Shown piece after piece: positions 1-12,850 of a stretch of DNA of 64,000 nucleotides. Below the pieces are notes generated by a model. The model had not been told where the DNA came from and searched no databases. It saw nothing but the letters and a program-made list of their open reading frames with translations. A program made the translations under genes and the position numbers. The DNA is taken from positions 32,273,150-32,337,149 of the forward strand of contig NC_049910.1 of assembly GCF_001411555.2 (NCBI RefSeq), given 5' to 3'. The stretch comes from Juglans regia (lineage: Eukaryota > Streptophyta > Magnoliopsida > Fagales > Juglandaceae). Position 1 is the stretch's first letter; each line of letters starts with the position of its first letter.

Positions 1-338
1 CCAAGTGAGCTTGAATCGAGAAAGACCACAGCACAGACCTCATCTTCTAGCTCGACCCTATCATTTACGATCCACGCAGTCAGTGAGTCCACTCCCAAAC
101 ACACAAGAGAAATATGGACAGTAGATGAATGATAAATTAGGAGAGGCTGGAGATGGGCATTGAGAAAGCTTACAAGGGAAAGCAAGCTTCTAAGCTTGTT
201 AATTGTTTCGTGAACAAATTCAACCCTAGCATTACGAGCGTGTGGACAGGATCCAAAGGGGCTAGACCCACAAAGGCAAGACTCAGAAGGGAGGGATCTA
301 GAGGGCCTAGGCAACCCCGAAAAACCATGCCTCTCACC

Positions 339-1480
339 CTAAGAGGTCGACCTCAAACTTCTCAACTGCCCAAGCTGGTAGGATGGAGAAGGACAAAAAG
401 CTTGAGGTGGAAGATTCATGCCCCTGGAAACATCGGGCCTTTGCTCACTTGGCGGCTCATCGTCACCTAGGGGAGAATTTAGGGGCACGACTTTAGTCTC
501 CTCCAAGGCCACTAGCGAAGAAACCTCTTGCCCCAAGGAGGTACTAAAGGGTGAGAAGGGTGTTGAGAAGCTATCCTCACTTAAGTCCATGGTCAATAGG
601 TTGTCTAGGGACAAACTCCTAGGGTTGAAGGGAAGAATCAGAGTTTCATCACCAAAAATGGTGAAGGGAAGAGAACGAGGGGTGTGGGCACCACCATCAG
701 CACCACCCCATGAAATGTCACGAACCAAGCAAAAAGGCACGCCATAAGTCATCTCGCAAGCCTTGGCACAATCGTCCAAATGAGCATGCATCTCCTGAGC
801 ATTTTCAAAGGGCATGCCTAGAACGGGTTCATAGGAACCTCTTGGAACAGGTTCAATGAAAGCCAAATAGAAGGCCATCTCAATTTCATCCTCATCCTAA
901 CTAGAAGTGCCAATCGGTCCTCGACCGCCCAGCGAGGTAGAGTGTAAAGTCGAGGACAGCAATGAGGCAAAACAAAGACTAGGTGAAGGACATTCGGAAC
1001 CTAGCGCCATTGCCAAATCAACTTCCGCCTAGTCCAAAATATCATCAAGGCAGTCCAAACTGGGCGATTCAAGCCAATTCGATTTGCCAACACCTGATGT
1101 TGACTAAGCCCGCTACTGATAGCTAGAAGCACCAGGTGGGAAATCTATTGCTTGTCTCAAGTAGTCACGAACCTCCTCCGATGTACGAATTGTCTCACCC
1201 TCCATACGAGGTTTCTGTCAATTGTCCTAGGATAGAGCACTGGAAGGCCTCTTCTGGCCATGGGAAACAAGCAGTTCCCTTAAGAAGTGGTGGCCACTAA
1301 CATGCGACCGGTTCAAAGTGACTAAGAGCTAGTCAATATTTGCCTTAGTCAGAAGGGTATCAATTCAAACCTCTTCCTGGTGGCGTTTAACCCAGGAATA
1401 AACCTTCTTCACGAGAGATTGCTCCCAGTCAGAAAGAGACAAAGAAAACTCCTGTCATCAAGAACAACTCCCCACACGAC
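339..1480 (-). pseudogene. Decayed unidentified ORF, probably transposon-derived
   Basis: An open frame of 179 codons (339-878, reading leftward) continues upstream in the same frame to about 1100. Only two in-frame stops interrupt it, near 900 and 1032, and coding-like sequence persists to about 1480. The 179-residue part begins MAFYLAFIEPVPRGSYEP and contains the stretch SFSTPFSPFSTSLGQEV. No catalytic motif, zinc knuckle or membrane segment is visible. I do not recognise the family. Long continuity with scattered stops suggests a former protein, possibly a transposon ORF, since the surroundings are repeat debris. It could also be a decayed host gene. The + strand ORFs at 153-470 and 418-747 overlap it and look like shadows. 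Confidence 0.35.
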
Positions 1481-4400
1481 CGGAATACGGAAATCCTAGT
1501 AACCTCACCGGTAGGGAACTCTCAACCACAACCAGACATGAAAAAGAACTTTTTTAAATTAGTCCTTGACATGAGAAAATCGGGGTTCTAGGCGTGTTGC
1601 CCAGTAGTTGGTATGGGAATAGAAGCTACACAAATTGTCATCTTGACACCGTATCTCATGGGTGTAGAAAAACACCTTGGCTGTCAAGTCTGGCTAATCG
1701 TCATTGTCGGTTCCTAAGACCAAGCGCCATCTCACGCAACATGATGAAGGATCCTCCAAGTGTTAGGATGAAGCTACAAAGGAGCCAAGGCCATATAATC
1801 TAGAACATCCAAAATAGGGTGACAAAAGGGAAGCCACAACCCATTCGAGAACATACTAGGATACAATGTGACCTTCTCAACATACCCCTACAAGTCAATA
1901 GCCCTACAACAGGCTCCATAATTTCCAAGACGACAGAACCGAGCACTCCGTAAGAACTTGTCACTACATCCAAGTCTGTCTGAGTAGTTGTCGTAAACCA
2001 GTGGTACCCCTCGAAGTATGGAGGGCTGCTCCTGCTTGAAATCCCATGTTTCCTGGGAGATCCCTCAGGATGTAATGAACGTGAACCTTGGGATGCCATC
2101 AACTACAACAGGGAAAGTAAGAGAAGAAAGGTTAGGGTTTTTCAAAGAGAAGGCAAAAGCAGTAGACAATAATGAGAAAGAGTTCATGAAAGTTGAGGAT
2201 TGAAATTTAAATAGGAAGGCAGCGATGGTTTGATGACTCCTAGTAGGAAGGTAACAAATGTTAATGGAGAGGAGATGTTACATGAAATGTGGGAACATAG
2301 CCATCAGACATTACCCCAAGTGGAGGAATGTGTACCATCAAAGAAAACTGGTTGGGAAAAGACAAAACGAATGTGGATAACTGAAATGATGAAGGATAAC
2401 TGAAAATTCCCACCATACCTATAAGGTAAGACTTTGCTAAGTAACTGAAGGGACAGATATTCGCCCCTCACTAACTGGGCCCAAGTCGTCTTACAAAGAC
2501 CCAAGAACACAAGACCAAGAATCGAGTAAATAAGGAATTGAGAGATATATATCACACAACCCTGTGGAGATACTGCCATTAAGTCCAAAACTTTATTAAC
2601 TATAGATTAATCATATAACTGTCAAGGAGATCGCAGGCCTTTCTTGAAAGGATAACTATTCAAGATTACCACCTATCCAAGGCTTGATATTCAGCATACC
2701 CGAGATCATTGGAAATGATCATGCAGTTATACGATCCCCATATGTTAAGTAAATGCCTATATAACTAGTAAGGACTAGCATTTCGAGGTAACTTGGGTTA
2801 CCCTACTAATTTCATACTTTTTCGCCATAAACTCTGACTTAGGCTTAAAAAGTGTTCCCAACACACCTAGCCCCCACGCTTCTTTTGGCGCGGATTGATT
2901 GAGATCGTCTACGGTGTTATGAAACATGTTCTTTAAAGTAGCTATTACTCATTTAGGAATATGTGAATCTTAAAATCAATAATACATAATTATTCATGAA
3001 CAGCCTTAGTGTATTTATAAAGATTAACTACTAATACCAAAGCAAAAAGATATCATATCTTTATGGTTCAAGAAAAATATAGTACAAGATGTAGTATTAT
3101 ATACTTAGTTGCAGAACTGCATGTGAAACTTGATTTAATGAACAAAGTCTAAGACCATAATTTTATGAGCAAGGTCAAACTAAGACGAAATAACAGGTGT
3201 AAAGAGTTTGAATGAGCATTTTACCACAATCATAACTGATTTAGAAAAACAGCGTACATATTATTATATCAAAACCTGAAGACCAGTGACCCATAATTTT
3301 TTAGTTTTTTGTGAGAAATGAAGATTAGTTTTAGGATCATCAAGTCAAGAAGTAGTAAAGATAAAAACAAATTACAACAATCAGACAAGATTCCATGATT
3401 TAGATAGTTTGGCTTGACAAAACCTCTACATCCATTGATTGAGACGATCACAAAAATGTGGAGTACAAGAAAGTGATAAAAAAAATTACTCAAACCTAAA
3501 ATCCCAATAAAGCCTTATAATCTCATTATACATATATCTCTTGTTTTCTTTGCTACCATATCACTCAACTTTCATAGATGTTAATATAAAAATAATATGT
3601 TGGCATATTCTTTGGATAAAATTTAGGTCAATTAAATTGCAAATATATAGAGTAGAGTCAAGGTTGCGTTGACATAAAAAGTGCAAAGATTGCAAACTCA
3701 CAAGACTTGGTGAAATTGACCTTGTCAAAGTAAATCATACATAACTTTTTATTTCCACATTGGATTGAGGTCATCTTGGTAGCATTAGAAAGCTAACACA
3801 ATTATCCACACATTCATATTTTACAAGCCTCTTCAGGTTGAAACGTTTACAAGGTACAAACAGCTAGATAATAACTCGACCTAGAAACTGGATAAAAAGC
3901 TCGCTCGACTGTTGGCTCATGTGAAAATCCTAAGAAACACAATTTTGCTTGTGTTTAGATGCTGTAAGTGGTTTACTTAAATCCTAAGTATATATAGATT
4001 AATATGCACGATTTCTAGGGTGTGGAGATAGGCTGGAGTTGTTATTTTTCATTGTACTTTTGAGAGAAAACCCTAAAAGATCCATTAAGCATTCAAGATA
4101 CTTTCTCTCTTGATAAAAGAAACCTCCATCACTTCAAGTTTGTTGAGCCCATTGAGGAGGTATTCATTAGCCAGGAGGATTTACGGAACTACTATGGCTG
4201 CATATATGAGTTTGTGCTAGTGGTGGATAGATAGGTTGGGAGGATTTTCAAAGCTACCTTGGTGCAGACAAGTTGGTACTCTTGGTGAAACTATCTTAAG
4301 GCTAGCGATCCAAAATTTCCAGGATGCAAAGATCAAGTGGGATACTCATGGTTTTGCAAGCCCGATCCACACTCAAAGTAGTGTTAGATTTTGAAGGTCA

Positions 4401-4654
4401 TGTTCTTAAAATGAGTTTCCACTTTGTTACCCAAAGTTCATGTGTTGATTGTCTCTTGTACTCTAACTGATTTAGTTTATTATTAATTTAAATTATTGAA
4501 TATTTGAAAACTCGTCTTCAGCACCTTAGTGTATTTGGGACCTCAACCATTGATTTTTCTATTCATATTAGAATGAGTTCACTCTGCTAGGATTCAATTT
4601 CTATGTGTGATACTGCATTAGATTGTTTAGATTAATAGATCACAATCCCTTTCG
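1481..4654. other. Intergenic repeat debris with a possible LTR segment near 2.4-2.9 kb
   Basis: No gene can be supported here. Around 2755-2885 a short sequence reads CTGACTTAGGCTTAAAAAG and is followed by a C-rich run. This resembles the transcribed end of LTRs from Tat-type Gypsy elements, and a related CTGACTTAGGC box occurs on the minus strand near 37315. The remaining sequence to 4654 is AT-rich with only short frames. The ORFs at 1594-2588 and 3269-3493 have no recognisable content. Confidence 0.3.
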
Positions 4655-5890
4655 TTGGTCCCATACTTTGATGGCAGCAAATATACCTATTGGAAAGTTC
4701 AAATTAGAAATTTTGTAATGCCAATGGATGAACGGGTGGGCGTGAGCAAAGAAAAAGGATGGAGAATACCTGCACCAATTGATGAGGGTGTAGAAATCCC
4801 CAAGGTTATCAATAACTGGTCTAAGGATGAATCAATGAGTGCAATTGGAATAACAAAGACTTAAATGCAATCTTTATGGCTACTTCTTCCGAAGAGTTTA
4901 AGAGATATCGATGTGTGCAAGTTCCATAAATGCATTGGTCATATTAGAGGTCACTCATGAATGAACTATTTAGATCAGTAAAAAAAATAAGTTCTAGATA
5001 TTGACCACTAGGCTCGAGGAAATAAAAGTGGCTAGATGATGAAACTTTTGATAATTTTTATGCTAGACTCAATTACACAGTGAATTTGAGTTTTAATCTG
5101 TGGCCTCGTTTGAGAAATGAGATGAGATGGTATTGAAATAGTTTGAGTTAAGATGTCATATTGGGTTTTGGGAATGGAGAGAGAATATTACTTTTGTTAG
5201 AATATAACTTTTTAATATTACTTTTGTTTTCAAATTTGAAACTTTTGGATTGTTTTTTGTATTTTTTCAGAAAGTTTAGAGAAGTTGTAATGATTAATTA
5301 ATAAATGGATCACAAAATTAAAAATTAAAAGTTAAAAAGTGTTTTTATTTTAGTGATGTTTGGGAATGAGATGAGATGGGTTCCCAAACGAGGCCTAAGT
5401 GAAAACATTATTGAACATAGGATAGTTAGGAAAGTACTAAGATCTTTACCAGAGAGCTTTAGAGCTAAGGTCACAAAAATATAGGAGACTAAAATTTTAT
5501 ACAATATGTGGACTGAAGATTTTGTAGGATCCCTTCAAATCTACGAATGCACATTGCCCCAGCGAAAGAAAATGTCGAAATTGCTCTTAAGACTATTAAA
5601 GAAGAGGCTGCTTTCATTTGAGAATGATAATGCATTGAACAGTGAGGATATAGCTCAAGATGCTAGGAAATTCGTGGAAGCCTCCACACTTTGGAAGGTT
5701 AAGATCCAAGAAAAGCATAAGAGTTTCTGAAAAGGCCAAGGAAAACTCTAGTTCTAATAGTAGAGAGAAGAGCCCTAATAAAGAAACTATAGGCCGATGA
5801 TCTCCAACGATAGGGTACACCAGTGTATACAATTTCGTGAGTGTTATGGCTTTGGGCACATTCACATTGAGTGTCTTAATTATAGAATTA
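4640..5890 (+). pseudogene. Ty1/Copia gag remnant, interrupted by a MITE
   Basis: The translation begins LVPYFDGSKYTYWKVQIRNF, which matches the start of plant Copia gag (UBN2/DUF4219 type). After a frameshift near 4850 the homology continues. It is broken by the inserted MITE at 5102-5395 and resumes with an N-I-I-E-H-R-I-V-R-K-V-L-R-S-L-P-like segment. A zinc knuckle lies at about 5823-5875. It reads FRECYGFGHIHIEC, so the first Cys of CCHC is Phe (TTT instead of TGT). There is no protease, integrase or RT downstream. This is a gag-only relic with multiple stops and cannot encode a functional protein. Confidence 0.75.
5102..5395. mobile_element. MITE of the GATGAG family, copy 1 (inside Copia gag)
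   Basis: This 294-bp AT-rich element starts GGCCTCGTTTGAGAA and ends TTCCCAAACGAGGCC, giving 15-bp near-perfect terminal inverted repeats. Just inside both ends lie GAGATGAGATGG-type repeats. It has no coding capacity. The gag frame reads up to the left end and resumes at the right end, so this is an insertion. A target duplication is not clear; CTG/CTA flanks are the best candidate. Similar termini occur at 24455-24912 and 55182-55356. Confidence 0.75.
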
Positions 5891-6328
5891 TCAAAGGAAA
5901 AGCAATGAATGCTTCTCTAAGTGACAATCAGTCTGAATCATCTGAGGAAAATGTTAATTTCATGATACATTGAAAACATTGATATGATTAAGAATATATT
6001 ATAAATTTGAAAGATCAAATTTTCATGAATCCAATATTAGGTACCAAAAACAAACTAATCATTTTATAAATTAGAAAAATCAATAGATTTTTACAAAAAA
6101 CTCAACAGACCATATTTCAATTTCTTGTGGTCCTTGGAGGTAATATACATTAAAAGAGTTTTGCTTCAATAAGTTGTTATAGTGGGACCCCATTACAACT
6201 TAAAAAAAATCAAAATACCAATCATTTTTCAATATAGCTGATGTGAAAAGTTAGCGTGTCAAGTGTATAAAAAACAAGACTTGTAAATATATTTTTCTCA
6301 TGCTAAAATTAGTTTTGACTATTCTTTC

Positions 6329-6661
6329 TGTTGACGAATAATCTCACATTATTTATGAATAAAGTCTTAGATATGTTTATAAGGAATGAACAATCATCTC
6401 TTATAGAATCGATTTTATGAGATGAGTTAGGCTCATGAATTTCTTCATGGTATCAGAGCTTGCCACATGATGAATAGGGGTCCACACTACTTACCACGTG
6501 ACAAGAACCAGAAAAAAATACTGACCTGCACGTGAGGGAGGGTGTTAAGGAATAATCTCACATTGCCTGTGGACAAGATCTTGAACATATTTATAAAGAA
6601 TGAACAATCATCTCTTGTAAAATTAATTTTATGAGATGAATTAGATCCATAGATTTCTTCA
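6329..6661 (+). mobile_element. TRIM retrotransposon, family A copy 1
   Basis: Two direct terminal repeats of exactly 119 bp (6329-6447 and 6543-6661) both begin TGTT and end TTCTTCA. Immediately after the left repeat is TGGTATCAGAGC, the primer-binding site for initiator methionine tRNA (6448-6459). A purine tract GAGGGAGGG precedes the right repeat. The 95-bp interior has no ORF. Together these are the parts of a terminal-repeat retrotransposon in miniature. The flanks CTTTC and CTCCC may be a worn 5-bp target duplication. A second copy lies at 33995-34326 in the opposite orientation. Confidence 0.9.
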
Positions 6662-6881
6662 CTCCCACAGTAGCTAATAACGGAAAGTCGAGAATTTTAT
6701 CTATTTGATTAGTAATTATAAAAAAGTATACAATTATGGATATTGCTACTGTGTATCAATTTTTTGTTGCATTATGCCCTTAGGGCTCCTCTCGGATAGA
6801 GGTCTTCTTCCTATCCTAGTACAGGGCGTACACTTGCAGTTTATTTTGTAGATCTGATTCTTCTGTTACTGGCATTAGCAC

Positions 6882-8300
6882 ATGATGGAGGAACTTTACA
6901 AGAAATTATCTCTTACTGAACAAGAACAGGAGGAAATTCAAGTGGATACTCATTTGTTGGAAGGTGCGGTAATCTGAGGAGGCAAATGTCTGATAAGCAA
7001 ACTGTTAACTGACCGCCACTACAATAACGAAGCATTCAAGCAAACGATGAAGAAGATCTGGTGACCAGTTAAGACTATTCGTTTCAGAGATCTGAGATCA
7101 ACCTTAACACTCGTAGAATTTGAAGATATCTGAGACAAAGATCGAGTTATACGTGATAGACCCTGGTCTTTTGACAAAACTTTGCTGATGATTAAGGAGG
7201 TTGAAGGGAATCAGTAAGTACCCCAAATACGTCTCAAGGAAGTTCTGTTCTGGATATAGATTCATGACTTACCACTTATAGCCAGGAATGAATATATAGG
7301 AAATCTAATTGGGAAAAAATCGGAAGAGTGGAAGAAGTAGATCTTGAGAAAGGGGAATGGCAAGGGTGAATTCATGAGAGCTAGGGTTTGCATAGATGTC
7401 TCAAAATCTATGCTAGGAGGGGAGAAGATTAACGTAGGTTCAACTGAATCTTGTTGGGTTCGTTTCTCTTATGAATGTGTTTCAAACATCTGTTACTATT
7501 ACAGAAGATTGGGCCATGGTCATCAAGAGTGTTAGCTTTTGCAGACAATGAATGACACCTAGGAGAAGGAAGGCTTTCCATATGAGCAATGGAGGGATGC
7601 TGGCAGTAATGGAGGCAGGGGATGGGAAAGACGAGACCACAAAATAAAAGTTGGTTCAACATTTCCGATTGAAGCTCCCGCGAACGACAAAAGGAAACCA
7701 TCAATCACGGCGAAAACAGGGAGGCATCTTTTAATCAATCTCAAACAATAGATTTTATGGGTGGATTAGAACAAGAAATTTGAAACCAAGTTGGGAATTG
7801 CCTAATAAAGACGCAGCAAAATTGTATGCTGATATCTATTCGAAGGATCGTGGTAACACAAAATCAGGAAAGGGCAATAATTAGATTGAGTTTCAAAATG
7901 GGCGAGAAGAAGAGATGACTCAAAATCTGGAGGAAGATGGGGTATGAGAGAAATTTCAAGAGGGTGAGCAATGTTCGAAAATTGGCTTGCAAACTAATCA
8001 CACTGGGTCAATGGCCCAGTTTGACAAGTACACTGAGGAGAGCCCAATAACCATTTTAATTCAAAAGCCTGTCTCAATGGGAGGTCGAAGGTGGAAACGT
8101 ATTCCTAAGGCCTGTACAACAAAAGCCTAGCATCAAACAAATCTCCATGAGGCAAACAACAGGAAAAGAAGGGAGGTACTAGAGCTTGAAGAAGAATAGG
8201 GAAGATTAACCCAAAAGGAACCAGAAACAGAGGAAGAAGGATGAAAAGAAGGTGGAGATACAAACAAACATATTGGTGGTGGCTGTTCCCAGCCCTACTG
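6882..8300 (+). pseudogene. LINE ORF1 (DUF4283 plus zinc-knuckle type), decayed
   Basis: The frame opens with ATG at 6882 (MMEELYKKLSLTEQEQEE), the usual start of plant L1 ORF1 proteins. A DUF4283-like region follows, with recognisable pieces such as VIRDRPWSFDKTLLMIKEVE and FMRARVCIDVSKSM. A zinc knuckle of the ICYYYRRLGHGHQEC type lies at about 7487-7532; its second Cys is replaced by Tyr. Several in-frame stops occur near 6978, 7060, 7130 and 7215. In this family the protein binds the LINE RNA; this copy cannot. Confidence 0.8.
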
Positions 8301-8307
8301 GAAGCAA

Positions 8308-9100
8308 TGAACAACTTAAGCTGGAATTCTTGTGGGCTTGAGAACCCACGGGGAATTCGAACACTTCGAGACATTGTCAAGAAGGAAGATCTTGACATCT
8401 TATTTTTACAAGAAACCATACTGAAGGCTCGAGAAAGGGAGAATTGTAAGTACTGATTGGGTTTTGTTAATTGCTTAGCAGTAGATTGTAATGGGAGGAG
8501 TGGGGTTATTGCTACACTGTGGAAAAATGATATTAATCTCATTTTCTAAATGTCACATAAATGCTTTTTTTAAGGAAGATGGATCTAATATGTTGGAATG
8601 GTATATTACAGGTGTGTATGGACATCTTGATACTACTCGTAGATGTAAAACTTAGGATTTAATTCAATCTCTGTGTAAAATGGGTGAGTGGGCTTGTTTG
8701 GTGTTTGGTGTTTTTAATGGCATATTTGACCAGATTGAAAAGTGAGAAGGGAGGAAGGGGTAGACCTGATAAGCAGATGAATGACTTTGGATGACTGTGC
8801 ATTAAGATATCGGGGGTATAGAGGTCCAAGGTTTACATGGTACAATAGAAGATAAGGAAATTCTAGTATCAGTGAGAGATTCGATAGATTCTTGGCAAAC
8901 TCACATTGGTGCCAAATTTTTCCTAGAGCAGCTGTCACTCATGGAGTTGCAACCTACTCAGATCATTTATCTATTTGGTTGGAATCAGATGGAGGCTATA
9001 CACAAAAAAGAGGGAAGAAATTGTTCAGATTTGAAAATATATGGATAAGGGAGGAAGGCTATGAAAAAATTATTGAAGAGTCTTTGTGAAATGGATATGT
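8308..9100 (+). pseudogene. LINE ORF2 endonuclease domain, decayed
   Basis: The start MNNLSWNSCGLENPRGIRTL corresponds to the conserved opening of plant L1 ORF2. Next comes LFLQET, containing the catalytic Glu of the apurinic-type endonuclease. Later pieces resemble the endonuclease core, including a SERFDRFLANSHW-like run near 8870-8905. Stops and frameshifts interrupt it from 8456 onward. The endonuclease nicks target DNA to prime reverse transcription in intact elements. Confidence 0.8.
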
Positions 9101-9589
9101 TAGAACTAGTATGGGAGAAGTGATGGAGACGATCTTAGGGTGTAGTCAGAAATTGGAATATTGGAATCGCAACAGCTTTGGAAAGTTCAACACCAACTTC
9201 ATAAAGCAAGGCAGAGACTTAATAATTGCAGGAGTGAGATCCCAAATGTATAGAAATAGATGAAAGTGTTTCTGCTAGAAATGTGGTTCAAAAGGAGATT
9301 ATATGGAGATAGGGCTCAAAGGCTTTGTGGCTGAAGGAAGGAGATCAGAATTCAAAACCTTTTCACACAAAACCTCACAACGGAGAAGAAAGAATAGAAT
9401 ACAGAAGTTACAAGGTGAAACTAGGGAATGGTAGGAAGGGGAAAATAGAGTAAAGATTGTCCTGGATTAATTTCAAGAACTTTTTTTAGCTTCTTAACAG
9501 AGGGGGTCCTATGGACTTCTTGGAAAATCTGTCAGGGAAAGTATGCAATTCTATGAATGAGTGATCAAATGTATATATTGAGGTAGAGG

Positions 9590-10450
9590 TGACTGAAGCA
9601 CTGAAGAAGATGAACCCCAAAAAGGCCCTTGGGCTTGATGGTATGGCCCCAATATTTTTCCAAAAGTTCTAGCATGTTGTTGGCAAGTCAATCACTGCAA
9701 CAGCCTTGCAAGCTTTAAACATAGGTGGGTTTCCAAAGTCTCTGAACCATACCTTTATTACATTGATCCCAAAGAAGAAATCCCCTGTGAAAGTGGCACA
9801 ATTAGTCTATGTAATGTGACTTATAAGCTAATTTCAAAAGTGATTGCCAATAGACTTAAAAAAGTACTTCCTTTTATTATCTCTGATTATAAAAGTGTTT
9901 TTGTTCATGGGAGACTCATAACTAATAATATACTTATAGCTTATTCATTACAAGAAGAAAGGCTATATATCATTGAAATTGGACATGAGTAAAGCCTGTG
10001 ATCGTGTAGAGTGAGATTTTTTGGAGGTTATTATGCATAAGTTGGGTTTATAATAAACCAGTTAGTTTGATTATGCAATGTGTGAACATAGTTTCTTTAT
10101 TTGTGTTGATTAATGGAGAACCAAAAGGGCCTATTGTTCCAAGCAAAGGTTTAAGGTAGGGTCATCCCCTCTCCCCTTATTTGTTTCTTTTATGCATTGA
10201 GGGACTTATATATTTACTAAAAAAAGTATAGGGTAATCATACAGTTTCGGGTATTAAAATTTGTAGAGGGGCCCCTCAAATATATCATCTGCTTTTTTCA
10301 AATAATAGTGTTATTTTTTTGTAAAGCAAATATTGAAGAAAACATAAATCTACAACTGATGTTGAATAAATATGAGATGGCTTCAAGCTAGAAAAAAATC
10401 AGAGAAAAAACCTCCAAGGTTTTTAGTAGGAATGTGCCAGCCAAAGTAGA
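9590..10450 (+). pseudogene. LINE ORF2 reverse transcriptase, catalytic site lost
   Basis: Recognisable motifs run in order: [20 protein letters not shown] near 9610-9670, an [13 protein letters not shown] region near 9850-9885, and [13 protein letters not shown] near 9898-9936. The active-site box near 10280-10310 reads LLFSNNSVIF where L1 elements have F-A-D-D-S. Both metal-binding Asp residues have become Asn. With many stops as well, this RT is dead. Confidence 0.8.
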
Positions 10451-11210
10451 AATCATGCTTTTGTGGGGTGTTAACAGTGTTCAACAATATAAGAAGTATT
10501 TAGGCTTACCTCTTGTAGTAGGCAGATAAAAAACCCAAGCCTTTTCAGAAATTATGCACAAAGTCAGGCAAAAATTGTAGAGTTGGAAGGAACAAATGAT
10601 ATCTTAAGGTAGAAAGGAAGTGCTTATAAAAGAGTTGTAGCCCTCTCAATCGACACCTATTCTATGAGTTGTTTCTTACTGCCTGTAGTCTATGTTCTGA
10701 ATTGAAAGCTATGATGGCAAGATTCCAGTGGGGTCAAGAAAATAATGAGAGAAAGATACACTGAATTAGTTATGATAAAATGCCTAAATCCTAATTTAGG
10801 GGTGGCTTAGGATTTAAAGATATGATGACTTTTAAAATGGCTCACTTGACTAAACAGGGGGAGAACTTTGCAAGAGGAATGCACTATGCCGTGTAGAATT
10901 TATAAAGCAAAGTATTTTCCAAAAGTGAACTTCTTTGATTTTGTTCTGGGGAATAACCTCTCACATGCATGGAGAGAAATTTGGGAAGCAAAAAAGTGGC
11001 TAATCCATATATGCAGGTGGAGGGTAGGAGATGGCAAGTCTATTAATATCTAGACAGATAATTAGATCCCGAGCCACCAAGCTCACAGATGGAGATCAAT
11101 AACGTAAATGAAGAGAATAAAGAGGCAATTGTGGATAGTCTTATTGATAACAATACAAAGTGGTAGAATGTTGAGAAGGTTAAAGCTCTATTCAATCCAA
11201 ATGTTGCAGC

Positions 11211-11798
11211 TAGGGGTGAATTCGGTCTGATCTGATCAGTCCAATATTGGGTGTTTTTAGGATCGGACCAAACCACTTCGGTCCACCCTTTTCCCACCGA
11301 GACCGGATCAAATTTCCTTATGAACCGGACCAAACGGTTAAGTATCGGTCTGGTCAGTCCATTCGGTTCGACCCAACACCAAATAGGCCAGTTTTATATT
11401 TTTTGGCCCAACTAAAAAGTAATAGAGTATGTATGAATATATGATGTATCCACATATAATGACATAAATTGTCATATGATTTATGATATATTATTAATTG
11501 ATAGCATATATTATTTAACATTTTATATAGTCAATGATAATAAATTAGATAAAAATTACATAATTAACTTATACAATTATTATATAAAATAATATATTAT
11601 ATATAAAAAAAAATATTTTAAAAATATATATATTGTTTGCTTGGTTTCAGTCTGGTCCAGTCCAAAAATCATAAACCCAGGGATCAGACCGAAACCCATT
11701 CAATCTCACAAACGGAAGAACGAAACCGACCAAACAAATTTTGGTCCGATTTGGTCCAGTCAGTTTTTCCGGTCCAGTACGAAAATTTTACACTCCTA
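11211..11798. mobile_element. Non-autonomous hAT-type element, copy 1 (inside the LINE)
   Basis: This 588-bp element starts TAGGGGTGAA and ends TTTTACACTCCTA, so the ends are inverted repeats of the TAGGRGTG type. It is flanked by a perfect 8-bp duplication, GTTGCAGC, at 11203-11210 and 11799-11806. An 8-bp duplication with TAGGG termini is characteristic of the hAT superfamily. The two arms are rich in GGTCCGGT-like words and the centre is very AT-rich. There is no transposase. The apparent ORFs at 11043-11933 are accidental. A relative lies at 27564-28247. Confidence 0.93.
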
Positions 11799-11806
11799 GT
11801 TGCAGC

Positions 11807-12850
11807 AAAAATTTTAAAGATCATAATTTATCCTGGAAAGAAGCACGGCAAGTGGACATGGACACATGAAAAAAGTAGAAGACTAAATGTTAGAAGTGCA
11901 TACAGATTCTTCAGAGATAAGAAAAAAAAGTAATCTAGAAGAGTTTTAATGCCACCGGACAACAAGCCCTCTGGAAGGCTTTATGGAAAATGAAAATTCC
12001 TCACAAAGTCAAGGTATTTGCATTGAGATCATGTAAAGAAGGGTTGCCTACTCAGTATAATCTCAAGAGGAAAAATGTGAATGTTGAAAAGAGATGGTTC
12101 TTCCACGAAAGATTATAAGATCTCCCACAAGCATTGTTTTATTGTTCTACCATAAGAGAATATTACCGGACTAGTTATGTGCCTTTATTGACAGAAATTG
12201 ACAGAGATATGAATGTAGTGGATATTGCACTGAAGGAGAAGGCCGGCAGTATGGAAGATCTAATTGTATTTTTCTTAATAGCTTGGGGTTTTTGGTTTCA
12301 AAGAAACAAGATGGTGCATTATAAAACTTGTATTGAACCAAGACAAGTGATTGAACATGCTCTATCTATGCAAAAGATACACAAAGAAATCAAAACTATT
12401 CCAAGCATAAAGACGAAGACTTACTGATGGTCGAAACCACCTTCGCAAGGGTACGGCCTAAAACTGAACATGAATGGAGGAGTGTTTTTTTATCAGCATA
12501 ATGCAGGTATTGGGATAATCCTCAGAGATGATAAAGGAGACATTGCTAGCAAACCGAAAAACGAAGTTAATGATCCATAAGCCATTGAAATTCTAGCAAT
12601 ACTCAGAAGTCATCAACTCTGTGCTAATATGGGTATTCATAAACTGATACTTAGAAGTAATTGTCTATTGATGGTTAAGGAACTACAAGATGCAAGAGAT
12701 TCTTCATAAATATTAGGGAATCTACTGAGAGAAATAAAAAACTTATGCAGCTGTTTAGGAAATGCCAAATTCAACATGTCAAAAGACTAGGCAATGAGGC
12801 AGCACACAGGTTTGCCCGATATGGCTTGATAAATTAGTGAAGCATGCTTG
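11807..12850 (+). pseudogene. LINE ORF2 C-terminal zinc region and RNase H, decayed
   Basis: After the MITE the LINE resumes with GKWTWTHEKSRRLNVRSAY, the usual sequence between RT and the C-terminal zinc region. A region resembling K-I-P-H-K-V-K follows near 11995. From about 12465 the RNase H domain is visible. It includes LKLNMNGG (Asp of the family replaced by Asn), GIILRDDKGDI and, near the end, a GNEAAHRFAR segment. Stops interrupt it at 12580 and 12710. The upstream zinc-region part lies at 10860-11200. Confidence 0.75.

Noticed and set aside
11043..11444. Apparent ORFs over the hAT MITE
   Set aside because: They are read from the CCGGT-rich arm and cross the insertion border into LINE sequence.
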